DNA of 64,000 nt from Nipponacmea schrenckii (taxonomy: Eukaryota > Mollusca > Gastropoda > Lottiidae): assembly GCA_030562195.1 (NCBI GenBank), contig JAUJPP010000003.1:13857398-13921397 (forward strand), given 5' to 3'. The notes beneath the pieces are model-generated. The model did no database searches, was not told the origin of the DNA, and worked only from the letters and a program-made list of their open reading frames with translations. The translations under genes and the position numbers were made by a program. Shown here piece after piece: positions 1-10,039 of the stretch. Each line of letters begins with the position of its first letter. The first letter of the stretch is position 1.

Positions 1-74
1 CGCTGTGAAACATAGAAACGATTAATTAGCTATCGTTTCTATGCCAGTCATGGTCCAAATTCGCCTGAAATAGG

Positions 75-650
75 AGAAACTTTAGTATTTGTTTTTATAA
101 AAGTATTGAATGCTCTCTGTATACTGTAAATAAATATATCATTACCCAGTTTAGATAAATGTACCAGATCGGAAAATAATTCGCTTTTTTTGACACTTAT
201 TTCGGGGTACCTTATGTAACATCCACCTATATCTAAAATTCATTTAGCTACAAAACGATTTAATCTCAATCGAACTCGTTCAAATGCTTTATGTCATTGT
301 TGCTCACAATACTGAATTCTGGGTAGTATCTGCGACCAAACTAATGCTGTTTTAGGCAAAATAACCTTGAGATCTCTTCTGATAGCATGTCGAAGTTTGC
401 AAGAATCAACTAAACCAATATCGTTGCCGTCGACGTGAAGCATTAAATAATGTGGAGGGTCCTCAAAGTTCAATAAAAGTCTAAGGGTTGCTAACAACTG
501 GGACCATTTAATCCCACCCTTTCCTGCCACCAAAACTAGACCCCAAATCGATTTAACTCTAGGTTAACACCTTCATATGAAGTCCTCGCATGACAAAAAG
601 CTCTCTTAATTATTGAAGAACCCACAATCCAAACCTTGACATCTAAAAAA
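75..650 (-). pseudogene. SGNH/GDSL hydrolase-like domain of a YR (DIRS/Ngaro-type) retrotransposon, frameshifted
   Basis: Read on the minus strand across at least two frames, the four SGNH signatures occur in order: VWIVGSS (block I, nucleophile Ser; about 640-620), VDGNDIG (block III Asn; about 430), ALVWSQILPR (about 340), and LFSDLVHLS (Asp-x-x-His, block V; about 160-140). SGNH hydrolases cleave esters; some Ngaro/DIRS-type elements carry such a module after the recombinase, with no settled role. The domain lies just downstream, in element sense, of the tyrosine recombinase at 745-1740. A minus-strand AG just before the VWIVGSS segment could be a splice acceptor, so one break may be an intron; the stop after RFGV and the frame change near 290 look like decay. 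The order and spacing of motifs make the domain call firm; present function is unlikely. Confidence 0.72.
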
Positions 651-744
651 AATAAAGTAAAAATCAAGTGTGAGTAGGGCTACAACACATTCTCGACAGA
701 TACTCTCAAGGGAAATAATTCGTATCAATCAAACCTAAACTACT

Positions 745-1740
745 AGTTGGGATACGAATGTAGGACTTGTACGCCTTGGATCCCCATCGGCCGAAATTCA
801 TTATGTCCTCATCTTTTATGCCCACATTAGACGCAGACGTTGCAGCGCCTATCCTGAAAGAGTGGGACTTAAATCAATCATGTGATATTCCAGTCGCGAT
901 TAATGCCTTTTTGAACACCGAATTAAACTGGTAACGAGTAACTGGTTTACCTCCAAAATGACAGAAAAATGGACCCGTTACCTTGGCTTTAATTTTACGA
1001 AACCCAAATAAGCGGCCACTGGACAAATCGGGCTATCTGTTGCCGGCAGATTGATCACAGACCCCTAACCCATTTGATCAGCCTTGCTAAACGGGACGTG
1101 TATTTGCACGGTCCTATTGTTATCTGTCAGTTGGATATTCGACACATGTAAAACCTGATGTAAATTATGCCTTGTAATTAGAATGAGTTCGCCTATGCGG
1201 AAAAATCCAAAAAAAATCCAAAGAAAACATCAGTTTAAACATAGAGGCTTCAAAAAGAGAAGAACATACCGAGGGCAGAACCTTCAGCAATTCAAATAAC
1301 AAACTTGGTGTGATAGGTCGGCGAATGTCATTTCTTGCTTTCAAACGCGACATTCCCAAGATCATTTTCCTGATTAGGAAGTTATCTGTGGTGTCTATAT
1401 TACTGTTTATTTTACAATGGTGGATAATGGCAGAAATATATGATTTGACCGTCTTCGGTGAATATTTCGCTACCGATAAATGAGAAATGAATTTTATCAG
1501 AGTAGATTGCTCAGGTGGCCAAACAGATTGGATACCGTAATTAGTTAAAAAAGTGCCAAAACATTTCAAAGCAACCTGATAAGCAATGTTTGTGTTTTCC
1601 GATATAGAAGCGTCTACAAGCGCAGCAGCTTCGGATTGAGAATCAATGCTTGAAAAGTTTCTGGTATTCTTTCTGGTTGGACGCTGTTGGACGCAACTGA
1701 AAGAAACGGTTAAATTGACATCTTGAGATTAAATCACACT
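745..1740 (-). pseudogene. Tyrosine recombinase of DIRS/Ngaro-type retrotransposon (decayed)
   Basis: The N-terminal SAM-like core-binding domain is open at 1165-1569 (KYSPKTVKSYISAIIHHCKI). The catalytic domain follows in shifted frames: FRIGELILITRHNL near 1200 holds the first catalytic Arg, HSFRIGAATSA near 860 gives His-x-x-Arg, and GRWGSKAYKSYIR near 780 supplies the Trp (usual His/Trp position) and the nucleophile Tyr. All four catalytic positions are therefore readable, but stops and frameshifts separate them. YRs integrate circular cDNA in DIRS-like elements without target duplications. In element sense it follows the RT and RNase H at 6925-6121, now separated by an inserted LINE. The alternative of a Crypton is unlikely because RT and gag-like segments of the same polarity lie upstream. 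Confidence 0.8.
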
Positions 1741-1980
1741 GATTATTGTGTTTCCTTTTATTCGAGAACTGTTTCCCCCATATGTGGAAAGACAAGACAA
1801 TAGGTACTAATTCTTTTCGAGCGAAAAGAGAATAAATATAAATATCAAACTGACAAGACGTGTAAATCAGAGCTCCAGTGTTCAGTCAAGTGTAAATCAT
1901 TATTGCGATAAGTGAACTGATACATTTAAACATTGGACTTATATAAGGATACTAGGATATTATATTTGAGAGTATTTATA

Positions 1981-2868
1981 ATGGGAATTGATTTAGCTAT
2001 GTGGAGAATGTACAATGGTATGTATCACCATAAACTTTTTCGTCGAAAAACTCCCTCATGTAAACATTTACGTTTAGGACCATTCCCAAATGGAAGCTTG
2101 CTACTCTCCTCGATTGTATTCGCCTCGCTTACATTGATTTTAAGTGGTGATATAGAATCGAACCCTGGGCCAAGCAAGAGACAAGGTATTCTGAGCAAAA
2201 CAGGAGAAATAGTTCTACCAACACAAGAAAGTAGTGAAAGTGATCTGATTGCAATGTTTAAATCTCTCAAATCTGACATAGCAGACTTGAAAAATGAGGT
2301 TAAAGAACTAAATATAAAGGAAGAATTTGCTCAAATAAAAAACGATGTTGAAACTTTGAAATCGAAAAATGAAAAATTAAGCTTGAGACTCGATCAATAC
2401 GAAAACAGACAAAGACAAAATAATCTGATTTTCTATGGTTTTAGGGAAAAAGACACTTTTGAAACAAAAGCTGACTGTACAAAACTTATTAGTGATTTGC
2501 TTAAAAATGAGGTCAAAATCGATTTTGCGATCAACTCAGATCTAGACTTTGAACGTATTTACAGATTAGGACACAAAAGAAATCTTAGTGATCGCCCAAG
2601 ACCAATCTTAGTAATGTTCAATAATCTTCGAGAGAGAGATATGGTGTTAAGAAAATCTAAACAAGAGCTCAGGGGCAAAACTATTTCGGTATCTGAAGAC
2701 TTCACAGAGAGAGTTCGCTCAATTAGGAAAGCTTTAGTCCCATTTCTTATTGAAGCGAAACAAAATGATAAGAAAGCGAGACTAATCTCTGACAAACTTA
2801 TCATTGATAGCAAGCCTTTTACAATAAACCTTGAAACTAACTCATTGATACCTATCACAGACAAATAG
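1981..2868 (+). CDS. LINE ORF1 protein with N-terminal 2A-like motif, coiled coil and L1-type RNA-binding domain
   Basis: About 295 aa from the first in-frame ATG (1981); the frame is open further upstream without an ATG. Order: a short basic N-terminus and hydrophobic stretch, the 2A-like motif SGDIESNPGP ending at Pro 2170-2172, a Lys/Glu coiled coil (about 2240-2400), then a region like the L1 ORF1p RRM and C-terminal domain (ENRQRQNNLIFYGFRE, FERIYRLGHKR). L1-type ORF1 proteins trimerise through the coiled coil and bind element RNA as chaperones. A 2A motif would make the ribosome skip and release a ~64-residue leader. ORF1 ends at TAG 2866-2868 but the same frame continues into the endonuclease (next feature). 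Confidence 0.82.
   Translation: MGIDLAMWRMYNGMYHHKLFRRKTPSCKHLRLGPFPNGSLLLSSIVFASLTLILSGDIESNPGPSKRQGILSKTGEIVLPTQESSESDLIAMFKSLKSDIADLKNEVKELNIKEEFAQIKNDVETLKSKNEKLSLRLDQYENRQRQNNLIFYGFREKDTFETKADCTKLISDLLKNEVKIDFAINSDLDFERIYRLGHKRNLSDRPRPILVMFNNLRERDMVLRKSKQELRGKTISVSEDFTERVRSIRKALVPFLIEAKQNDKKARLISDKLIIDSKPFTINLETNSLIPITDK
2143..2172 (+). other. 2A-like ribosome-skipping motif (DIESNPGP)
   Basis: The coded peptide SGDIESNPGP fits the 2A core D-(V/I)-E-x-N-P-G-P exactly, preceded by the hydrophobic Leu/Ile-rich stretch usual for 2A. 2A-like sequences at ORF1 N-termini of APE-type non-LTR retrotransposons are known from several invertebrates. Activity here is inferred from the motif. Confidence 0.85.
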
Positions 2869-3432
2869 CAACCAAATGTCCTATTTAATGAGCATATCGA
2901 CGTCCATTATGTAAAGAACAAAATTACATTCTTATCTTGGAATATTGAAGGTCTAACATATGAATTAAAGAATTATTCCGATGAAATAATATCGGAAATT
3001 GAAAACTACGATGTAGTGGCTCTGGTCGAAACTTTTCAAAAAAACATTGGCGAATTTAAAGATATCTTTCCAAATTATGCAGTGTATGAGTGTCCCAGAG
3101 TTTGTAAATATAATAAGGTCTCTGGGGGCATCATAGTTCTGATAAAGAACTGGCTTATAAAGTATGTCCAACGAATATTTACTAATAAGGGATACGAAGA
3201 ATCAGTGTGGCTTGAAATTAAGTTATCAAGATTAGGTGAAATTTCCAATCTAATAGTTGGTGCTCTGTATGTACCTCCCGAGGGTTCTATATTCTACCAA
3301 GATAAAGAGACAATCTGCGCTCTCGAATATGCCGAGAAAGCTTTATTCGATATAAAAAACAATTTCCCAGACAACGAAGTTCTGTTAATGGGGGATTTTA
3401 ATGCAAGAACTGGTACCGATTCAGAACCATGA
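2869..3432 (+). pseudogene. LINE ORF2 N-terminus: AP endonuclease, truncated
   Basis: Directly after the ORF1 TAG the same frame stays open to TGA 3430-3432. It shows FLSWNIEGL (N-terminal Asn of APE nucleases), LVETF (Glu), a GGIIVLIKNW segment, a LIVGALYVPPEGS segment and MGDFNART (Asp/Asn pair). The final catalytic SDH block is missing, because the sequence jumps near 3430 to a region preceding the RT. The enzyme nicks target DNA for target-primed reverse transcription. No ATG follows the ORF1 stop in this frame before the endonuclease core, so translation would need readthrough, reinitiation at a non-ATG codon, or another route. Confidence 0.8.
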
Positions 3433-5595
3433 ATTCCGAACAAACTTTGGGAGATTATCTTGAAGTGAAACAGTCCTTTAAATCAATGTGTGACCAAAAG
3501 AAGGAAATATTCCAAGAACGTTTTAAGACTGAACTGTTGGAACTCTGTGACCCAAACACCTCTAACCAATTTTGGTCAAAAATAAAGCCCTTACTGCGAA
3601 CTAAACAACCAAGTGTTCAAAACATTCGTGTTGAGGACTGGGTGAACCATTTTAAACGTCTTTTAAATCCGCTCCAAACGGATTCGGAATCCCCAAATAT
3701 TGTTAGTGAATCAATTGAAAATTTGGACGTGACTAGTGCAAATATATATCAGGATTGTGATGTTTTAACATTGAACAATGAAATTTCTACGAATGAAATC
3801 GAACCCGCTATTTCAAAACTCAAAAACGGTAAATCAAGTGGCGAAGATGGCATTCCAGCCGAATTTTTTAAATTGGCTAAAATGCAGTTACTCCCCTTTA
3901 TGTATAAGCTTTTCAACAATATCTTTTTAAGTGGAAAATTTCCAGACAGTTGGCGCACTAGTATAATAATACCCTTACACAAAAAGGGGGACAACCCTTG
4001 TAATTTTAGAGGGATATCCTTGTTGAATATTCTTAGCAAAATATTCACTTCAATATTGAATAGACGATTGACGGAATGGTCAGAGTATAATTCTTAGTGG
4101 AAGAACAGGCTGGCTTCCGGAAAGGCTATTCTACTATAGATAATGCCTTTATCTTGAATAGCATTATTGAAAAATATTTATCAAAGAGGAAAGGCGGAGT
4201 CTTATACTGTGCATTTATTGACTTCAAATCTGCCTTCGACTTTTTGAATCGTCATAAATTATTTTATCTGCTGATTAAGAATGATATTGACGGCCCAATG
4301 TTAAATATCTTGAAGGATATATATAAATCTGTATGTTCTAAGGTTAAAATAGGTTCATTTCCGTGTAATTCCGGGGTAAGACAAGGCTGTATACTCAGCC
4401 CATGGCTCTTCGGATTTTACATAAATGAACTTGCCTACATGATGAAACATAACTGTATGTCTGGGATATTTATCGACCAATCTATCGAAGATATATTCAT
4501 GCTCCTTTTTGGTGGTCTCCAGCAGAGACTAAACACGCTTGAAACATATTGTGATAATTGGAATATGAATGTGAATTTAGAAAAAAGTAAAAGATTAGTT
4601 TTCAAAAACGGTGGCACACTTTCAAAGAAGGAAAAATGGTACTACAAAGGTAATCAATTGCAGTCTGTAAACCATTACAAATATTTAGGTGTCGTTTTCT
4701 CAAATAGACATTCCTGGTCATTATGTTGTAAGACTTTATCCCAACAAGCTTCAAAAGCTCTAAATGTAATAAAATGTTGTATGTGTAAAGTAGGCCAAAG
4801 GCAACGTAAAACATGTTTTAAGCTGTTTGATTCAATGATTTCTCCAATATTGTTTTATGGGGCAGAATTATGGGGAACATGTTTTCAACCAGGAATTGAG
4901 ATAGTTCATAATAAGTTTTGCAAATGGTTGTTATGTACAGGGGATAAAACTACCAATACCATTGCTAGGGGTGAATGTGGAAGATATCAGCTCTGTGTTT
5001 CATACATGTGCAAACCAATAAAATATTTTCTAAAAATACAACGAATGGAAGACCATAGACTCCCAAAAGACTGCTTGCATATGCTTCTAAAACTCGATAA
5101 CATCGGTCGGGAAACTTGTGTACTTCCATAAAACATATTTTGTGTAATATGGGCTTTGCATATGTTTGGATTGCACAGGGCATGGTTGGTGATATAAATA
5201 TGTTTATGTCAACTTTTCGTCAGAGAATGAAAGATTTAGATATACAAAAATGGTCTGAGTCTGTTAAGAACTCACCTAAATGTGAATTTTATTCTCTTAT
5301 TAAACAAGATTTATTTTGTGAAGCATACCTCAATTGCAAATTACCGCATAATCTTCATTTCGCATTAGCAAACTTAAGATGTTCTACCCATGAATTGTTA
5401 ATTGAAAAGGGCCGTCGAAAAGGTATCAATCGAAATCTTCGTATCTGTCCTATATGCAACTCCAAGTTAATTGAAGATGAATATCATTTTATTCTAGAAT
5501 GTTCTGTACTTCAAGATATTAGAATCAATTATTTACCTCTATGTTATCATAATAATCCCTCATTGCATAAACTGAAACAATTATTTCAAAGTTGA
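3429..5595 (+). pseudogene. LINE ORF2: reverse transcriptase and C-terminal domain, frameshifted, catalytic box deleted
   Basis: Three overlapping open segments (3429-4097, 4097-5131, 5116-5595) in different frames together hold the RT: KNGKSSGEDGIPAEFFK, WRTSIIIPLHKKGD, FRGISLLNILSK, QAGFRKGYSTIDNAF, FIDFKSAFDF and GVRQGCILSPWLF. Where the (F/Y)ADD motif should stand, the frame reads DIFMLLFGGLQQRL: roughly ten codons with both catalytic Asp residues are cleanly deleted in frame (about 4505-4512). The C-terminus has CPICN...EDEYHFILEC, the Cys/His motif common after LINE RTs. The element cannot transpose by itself. Confidence 0.85.
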
Positions 5596-6120
5596 TCAGA
5601 AACAACCATAAATTCTCTAGCTATGTTTATATATAAAGCACTAAAAGTTAGGAACCAAATCTTGTCAATATAAATATTAAATTATACTTTTTACCTATTG
5701 AAGTTTGTACTATGTATGTTTACAACTATTGTTAATACTTTCCTTCTATCTATATCTATATTCTATTATAAATTTATCTGTGTATTGTACATAAATGTTA
5801 ACAACTATTATTCATATCTAATATCTATATATCATATTATTCATTTATGTATGTAAATGTTTATAACTAGCCGATCCTAATGTCTTATCCATCAGAGCAC
5901 GAATATAGAGTCTACTTCTTTTATATTATATCGAAAAACCAATTTGCTCTAATTATTGACGAAACCATAACGTTATTATCATAAATCATGAACTCACATT
6001 TATATTTATATTATATATTTGTATATAAATTAATTGTATATTTAGTCCAGTGCCTGTACCATAGTATTTTCTAAAGTACGAAATAAAGTTATTATTATTA
6101 TTATTATTATTACTAATTCT

Positions 6121-6445
6121 AAAAAGGAAATGTCACAGATAAGCGCAGTCTGTGCTAAAAAATGTGGCCATTGAAACATGCCCAAGCGTCACCTAAAACA
6201 GCACCACAACCCAATTTGGACCCGCCTGCACTGTCCGTGAATAAATTTAAATCGGAATCAGCAGACCACTCCAAATCTCTAAATCTACAAATTCCAGAGA
6301 AAAACCAACCAGTATCTTATGTCCTCACGCAATTCCGCCGATACTCAAATGTGATGACGAGGGCTAAAAACTCCCACCATAACGTCATATAAACAGCGGT
6401 TGAACGCCCTTGCTGACGGAATTGCCCGTGAACAAAAATTGAGAG
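6121..6445 (-). pseudogene. RT thumb and RNase H region of the YR retrotransposon
   Basis: Minus-strand reading gives LTGSLNFCSRAIPSARAF and REDIRYWLVFL, the connection after DIRS/Ngaro-type RTs, and in another frame NLFTDSAGGSKLGCGAVL, which carries the first RNase H Asp (TDS). It continues the RT at 6452-6925 after a frameshift and ends at the target duplication of the inserted LINE. The remainder of RNase H is lost or unreadable. A short plus-strand open frame at 6162-6392 is the antisense of this region. Confidence 0.7.
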
Positions 6446-6451
6446 ATCCTG

Positions 6452-6955
6452 TCAACACCTGTAGGTCTTTAAGGGTGTTTTTTTTCTAGGAAGCATATCA
6501 AGTAATAAAGTTTTCAATTCGTGAATTTTTTGTTTAGGAATTCTAACGCACATACATTTCGTATCAATTTCGAGATATAAAAATGTAAGTTTTGTACACG
6601 GTCCTTCATTTTTTTCCTCTGCAATTGGAACACCTATATCTCTGCAAATTTCACTGAAAGTTGACATTAGATTCTGGCACGAATCTGAACCAGAAGTACC
6701 CGCAAATAAAAAATCATCGAGATAATGAACTACGTTGTTGTTCCCCGACTTGAATTTTGTTAACCATTCCAAAAAGGAAGAAAATTTTTCAAACAAGGAA
6801 CAGGATATTGCACAACCCATCGGTAAGCATTTATCCACGAAGTAATAGTCCAGTAATTTAAAGCCTAACAAATTATAATCAGGTGGATTTATGGGCATAA
6901 GCCGAAAAGCCGATCGAATGTCCATTTTTGCGATCTCTGCTTTTGCCCCAAATTC
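6452..6955 (-). pseudogene. Reverse transcriptase fragment of the DIRS/Ngaro-type element
   Basis: Begins KMDIRSAFRLMPINP (Asp of RT motif A), then KCLPMGCAISCSLFEKF (motif B) and VVHYLDDFLFAG (motif C YLDD), followed by KLTFLYLEIDTK. YLDD together with downstream RNase H and tyrosine recombinase is the arrangement of DIRS-order elements. Upstream RT finger motifs are absent: the gag-like zinc-finger segment runs almost directly into motif A, suggesting an internal deletion. Confidence 0.82.
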
Positions 6956-6959
6956 CCTA

Positions 6960-7902
6960 TTATGTCTATGGTCTTGTCAAAAGATGCATACGTGACCGAA
7001 CATGATTCTGGATCGATGTAGTCATTGAAATTAGTATCAACTCGATTACACGACAGCGACAGGTGATTGCCAGAACACTTCAAACATTTGTGTGAGTAAT
7101 TACATCCTGTTCTATTGCATAACCCTGAGTAATTAAAATCATAGCATTTGGCATTAACAGAGTTAAAAGATGACTGCCCGGAGGGATTAAAATTCGTATA
7201 CAAGAGCCACAATTCTTGATCAACCACCCCCCAAGGCATAAGGGGGTTCTGAGATTTCTTGAGACGAAATTGCTCGTCGTAGTGAAGCCATCCTAAATGA
7301 TTTGAACGTTCTGCACCCAAACGAACGGAATAGAAATACTTTATAAGACCAGCTGTACTCTCAAGATGAACTGGAGTATAAATACTTATGAACACTAAAA
7401 AAGCTTTAGTCCAACTATTCTAATCCCTTATCTTAAAATGCACTTTATCCTGCACAACGAGCTTTCCATCAACAAATGCAATATTTGATTTGACATTACG
7501 AAGATTCTTATTTAATAGACTTGATAACTCTATGAACTCTCCATTTTGTATTTTATCTTTTATGTTCTGGGGTACAAAAGCACCCAGATCGTGCGAAGTG
7601 CTATCTTTTTGAGTTACTTCTGGAATCTGCTGGATGGGATCTATGGAAGATCTATCTTGGATTTCGGCAGCAGTATTAGACAGTTCCTTGGTGACTTGCT
7701 GAACTACCTCACGCAGTTGATCCGGGTTTAGGTTTAACACCAATCCACCATTTGGACTTGGTTGACTAACTACCGTACTGATAGTGTCGGCTTCCCTGCT
7801 ATTACCCCCGCTGATATCATTTGTAGAAGGGTAGGGCTCTGAACGAGCTTTACTTGCTTTTCTTCTTGAGTATTTACCTGTCGACGACATTCTGAAATTC
7901 AC
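6960..7902 (-). pseudogene. gag-like ORF with CCCH/CCHC-type cysteines, YR retrotransposon
   Basis: Two open segments (7420-7902 and 6960-7395). The first starts at an ATG (MNFRMSSTGKYSRRKASKAR), is basic and then polar, and includes GAFVPQNIKDKIQNGEFIEL and LLNKNLRN, wording I associate with gag-like ORFs of animal DIRS/Ngaro elements. The second holds CYDFNYSGLCNRTGCNYSHKCLKC, a Cys/His cluster likely to bind zinc and nucleic acid. A stop at about 7420 separates them. Position and polarity make this the 5' coding part of the element whose RT, RNase H, YR and SGNH parts follow at lower coordinates. Confidence 0.7.
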
Positions 7903-8004
7903 AAAAATAAAAATTCAGAAATATGTTTTACTCTTGAAGGGGGGATAACTTCGTTTGTGGCCCATTTCCTCTTAAACTCTAGATTTATTGTTTGTAGTTA
8001 GAGT

Positions 8005-8140
8005 AAAGGTGAAGGACGAATTGATCATTGGAATAACACGTAGACAGACAGGGTGGAGGACAAAGCAATCATCAGTGTAACACGTGGACAGCCCGAGTGA
8101 AGGACAAAGCGATCATCAGTGTAACACGTGGACATTGATG
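8005..8140. repeat. Short tandem repeat, ~45-bp unit, 3 copies
   Basis: Three diverged copies of GAAGGACAAAGCGATCATC plus GTGTAACACGTGGACAG start near 8008, 8053 and 8098. They lie between the upstream YR/SGNH remnant and the gag start, so they may belong to the 5' repeat region of the YR element. Confidence 0.75.
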
Positions 8141-8559
8141 AAGTGTTATAAACGCCTAGGCCTATCCTATATGAAAAATAAAAAGCATAAATTACATGTC
8201 ACACCTTTAATCCCCTATAATAACATCTTTTGCCGTATTATTAACGATCTATTGTTTGAATTCCTTACTACGTTACTCGTTGACGTTAGTCATTGACAAT
8301 AATTAAAAAGTAGACCTATGCCTAGCCCGCTAAGCCTAGATCTAGCCTAGGCCTATATGGAATCATGAATGAAGGGACCTAACAAAATACCATACAAGAG
8401 AAAAATTAAACAAAACAAAACGAGGTTGTGTATCCCCAAAGTTCATATACTTCTCTTAACCCTAACAAAGAAGGATTCTGTAACGAAATATAAATTTTTT
8501 TGTCCAGCACTAAAACCTCGACCAACGTAAGATAAGTGTAGAGTTGAAAAGGCTTTGAA

Positions 8560-8850
8560 ATAAAGGGAGGAAACTCTTTTCGACAAAATACACCGTACCC
8601 AACCCGATACGTAATCAACTAAGACGAACCCACACACTCAGTTTGGCCTCATTGATAAACGAGTTTAATCTTAAACGATTAAACTTTATTATTCTAATAC
8701 GTTGACGATTAATAGCGGAAGAATTCTCGGGCATTCGAGGCAAAATTTGAGACCGGACAATTTTTGTGTTAGGCTTAAGCGAACAAAAGATATTTGAATG
8801 TGGTTGCAAATATTTGTCAGAGAGCATGTGATTTAATGTGGCCCACCACA
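8560..8850 (-). pseudogene. SGNH-like fragment, second YR element copy
   Basis: Minus-strand KPNTKIVRSQILPRMPENSSA and INRQRIRII...FNRLRLNSFI match the ILPR block and following helix of the SGNH module seen at 75-650. Other catalytic blocks are not clearly readable. The order YR (9073-9390) then SGNH is the same as in the first element. Confidence 0.6.
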
Positions 8851-9072
8851 GTGTATGAGGAGGATATCAGGTTGACTTCAATATTGTTACAAGGAATTTT
8901 ACCTTGCGTTTCTAATTTAGAATTTGAACCTTGCCACCATGTACTAATTTAACATCGCTCTAGTCCTAAATTCCATCCACCTGGCCGATCTTGAGCATGT
9001 ATACTGGCCCATTTGGTATGGATGATCCCACACACCACACCCTAGTTTGTGGTGTATCTGAAAGATAAGAAA

Positions 9073-9400
9073 TTATTCAATTCGAATATAGGATTTATAC
9101 GCGTTTGAATTCCACCTGCCTGCTATCTGAATATCTTCTTTTGCATGCCCCATGAGAGCTGCCGATGTGGCTGCGCCTATACGGAATGAATGAGCTTTGT
9201 AACCTAAATAACCTAAGCACTTTCTTAATAACATTGCTGAAAATTGAGTTTGTGTTAAAGGGGAGCCACCATAATGAGGGAACAATGGACCAGGAAAAGG
9301 AATACGTATCTTTAAGAATTTATCCATGTTTACAATAGGGCAGACTGAAGTGTCGACGGGTAGAAATGACAATTTTAGCTCCCTTACCACATTGATCAGT
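9073..9400 (-). pseudogene. Tyrosine recombinase catalytic domain fragment, second YR element
   Basis: Open minus-strand segment of about 105 aa containing the C-terminal half of a YR: AHSFRIGAATSAALMGHAKE (His-x-x-Arg), then IAGRWNSNAYKSYIRIE (Trp and Tyr nucleophile). It is clearly related to the recombinase at 745-1740 but diverged. The core-binding domain and first Arg are missing beyond 9400. Together with 8560-8850 it is the 3' end of an element lying in tandem, same orientation, ahead of the gag ORF at 7902. Confidence 0.82.
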
Positions 9401-10039
9401 TTTTTAATATCTAAGATTCAGGACTATATTGGAGGTTCTTTTAGGTACTTAAGATAGATCTTCTACTAAAATTACAATTATCTTAATTAGAATGTAAAGA
9501 AAAAAAGAATCAGCTCAGAATTTTGCAGAAGGCAAAATCGCTGCAGTGAACGCATGTTGTTATATGAATAACTTAACTTATTAAAACCAAGTCATATACC
9601 ATTTGTTTCCATGTTAAGTCACGAAATTCTACCTTCTATAACGCTTTATGGAAGTCTCGTTAGAAACTTTCCTACATGCACACGAATCGTGTTTAGTCTC
9701 TGTACAAAATTCAATATTTCATGACCATGAAAATTTTGAACTACCGGTAGTCAAAGTGAAAACATTCACTTGACTGTCACTGCATACAAAGCATTTTGTA
9801 GAATTTTCCTTCCATCGCTTTCTCATCAACTTTCGAATCGCTTTGGTAAATTTTTCTTTAACAAAATTGAAACCATCAGACTACAGTTGTCAGCAAGCAA
9901 TGTTTTAAACGAAGATGTAACTTGTTAAATTCGAAGGAGAAACACTAACAATGTTTACCCCAACGTCATTTGAAGAAGTCAGGAAAAATATATTGAAAGC
10001 ACCCTCAAACCATACGAGTTAGGCCCAATTCCAACAACA

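Larger units (their letters stand above)
1815..6110 (+). mobile_element. APE-type non-LTR retrotransposon (LINE), internally deleted, with target-site duplication
   Basis: Full-length-looking insertion ending in an (ATT)n tail at about 6088-6110. The 10-bp sequence TACTAATTCT occurs immediately outside both ends (1805-1814 and 6111-6120), which I read as the target-site duplication; it places the LINE inside the minus-strand YR retroelement between its RNase H and recombinase. Order: ORF1 with a 2A-like motif, in-frame TAG, AP endonuclease, deletion near 3430, reverse transcriptase, C-terminal Cys/His domain. It is inactive: endonuclease truncated, RT frameshifted near 4095 and 5115, and the ADD catalytic box missing. 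Clade not assigned. Confidence 0.88.

Noticed and set aside
1933..1980. TTG at 1933 as the start of LINE ORF1
   Set aside because: First in-frame ATG is 1981 and keeps the complete 2A leader.
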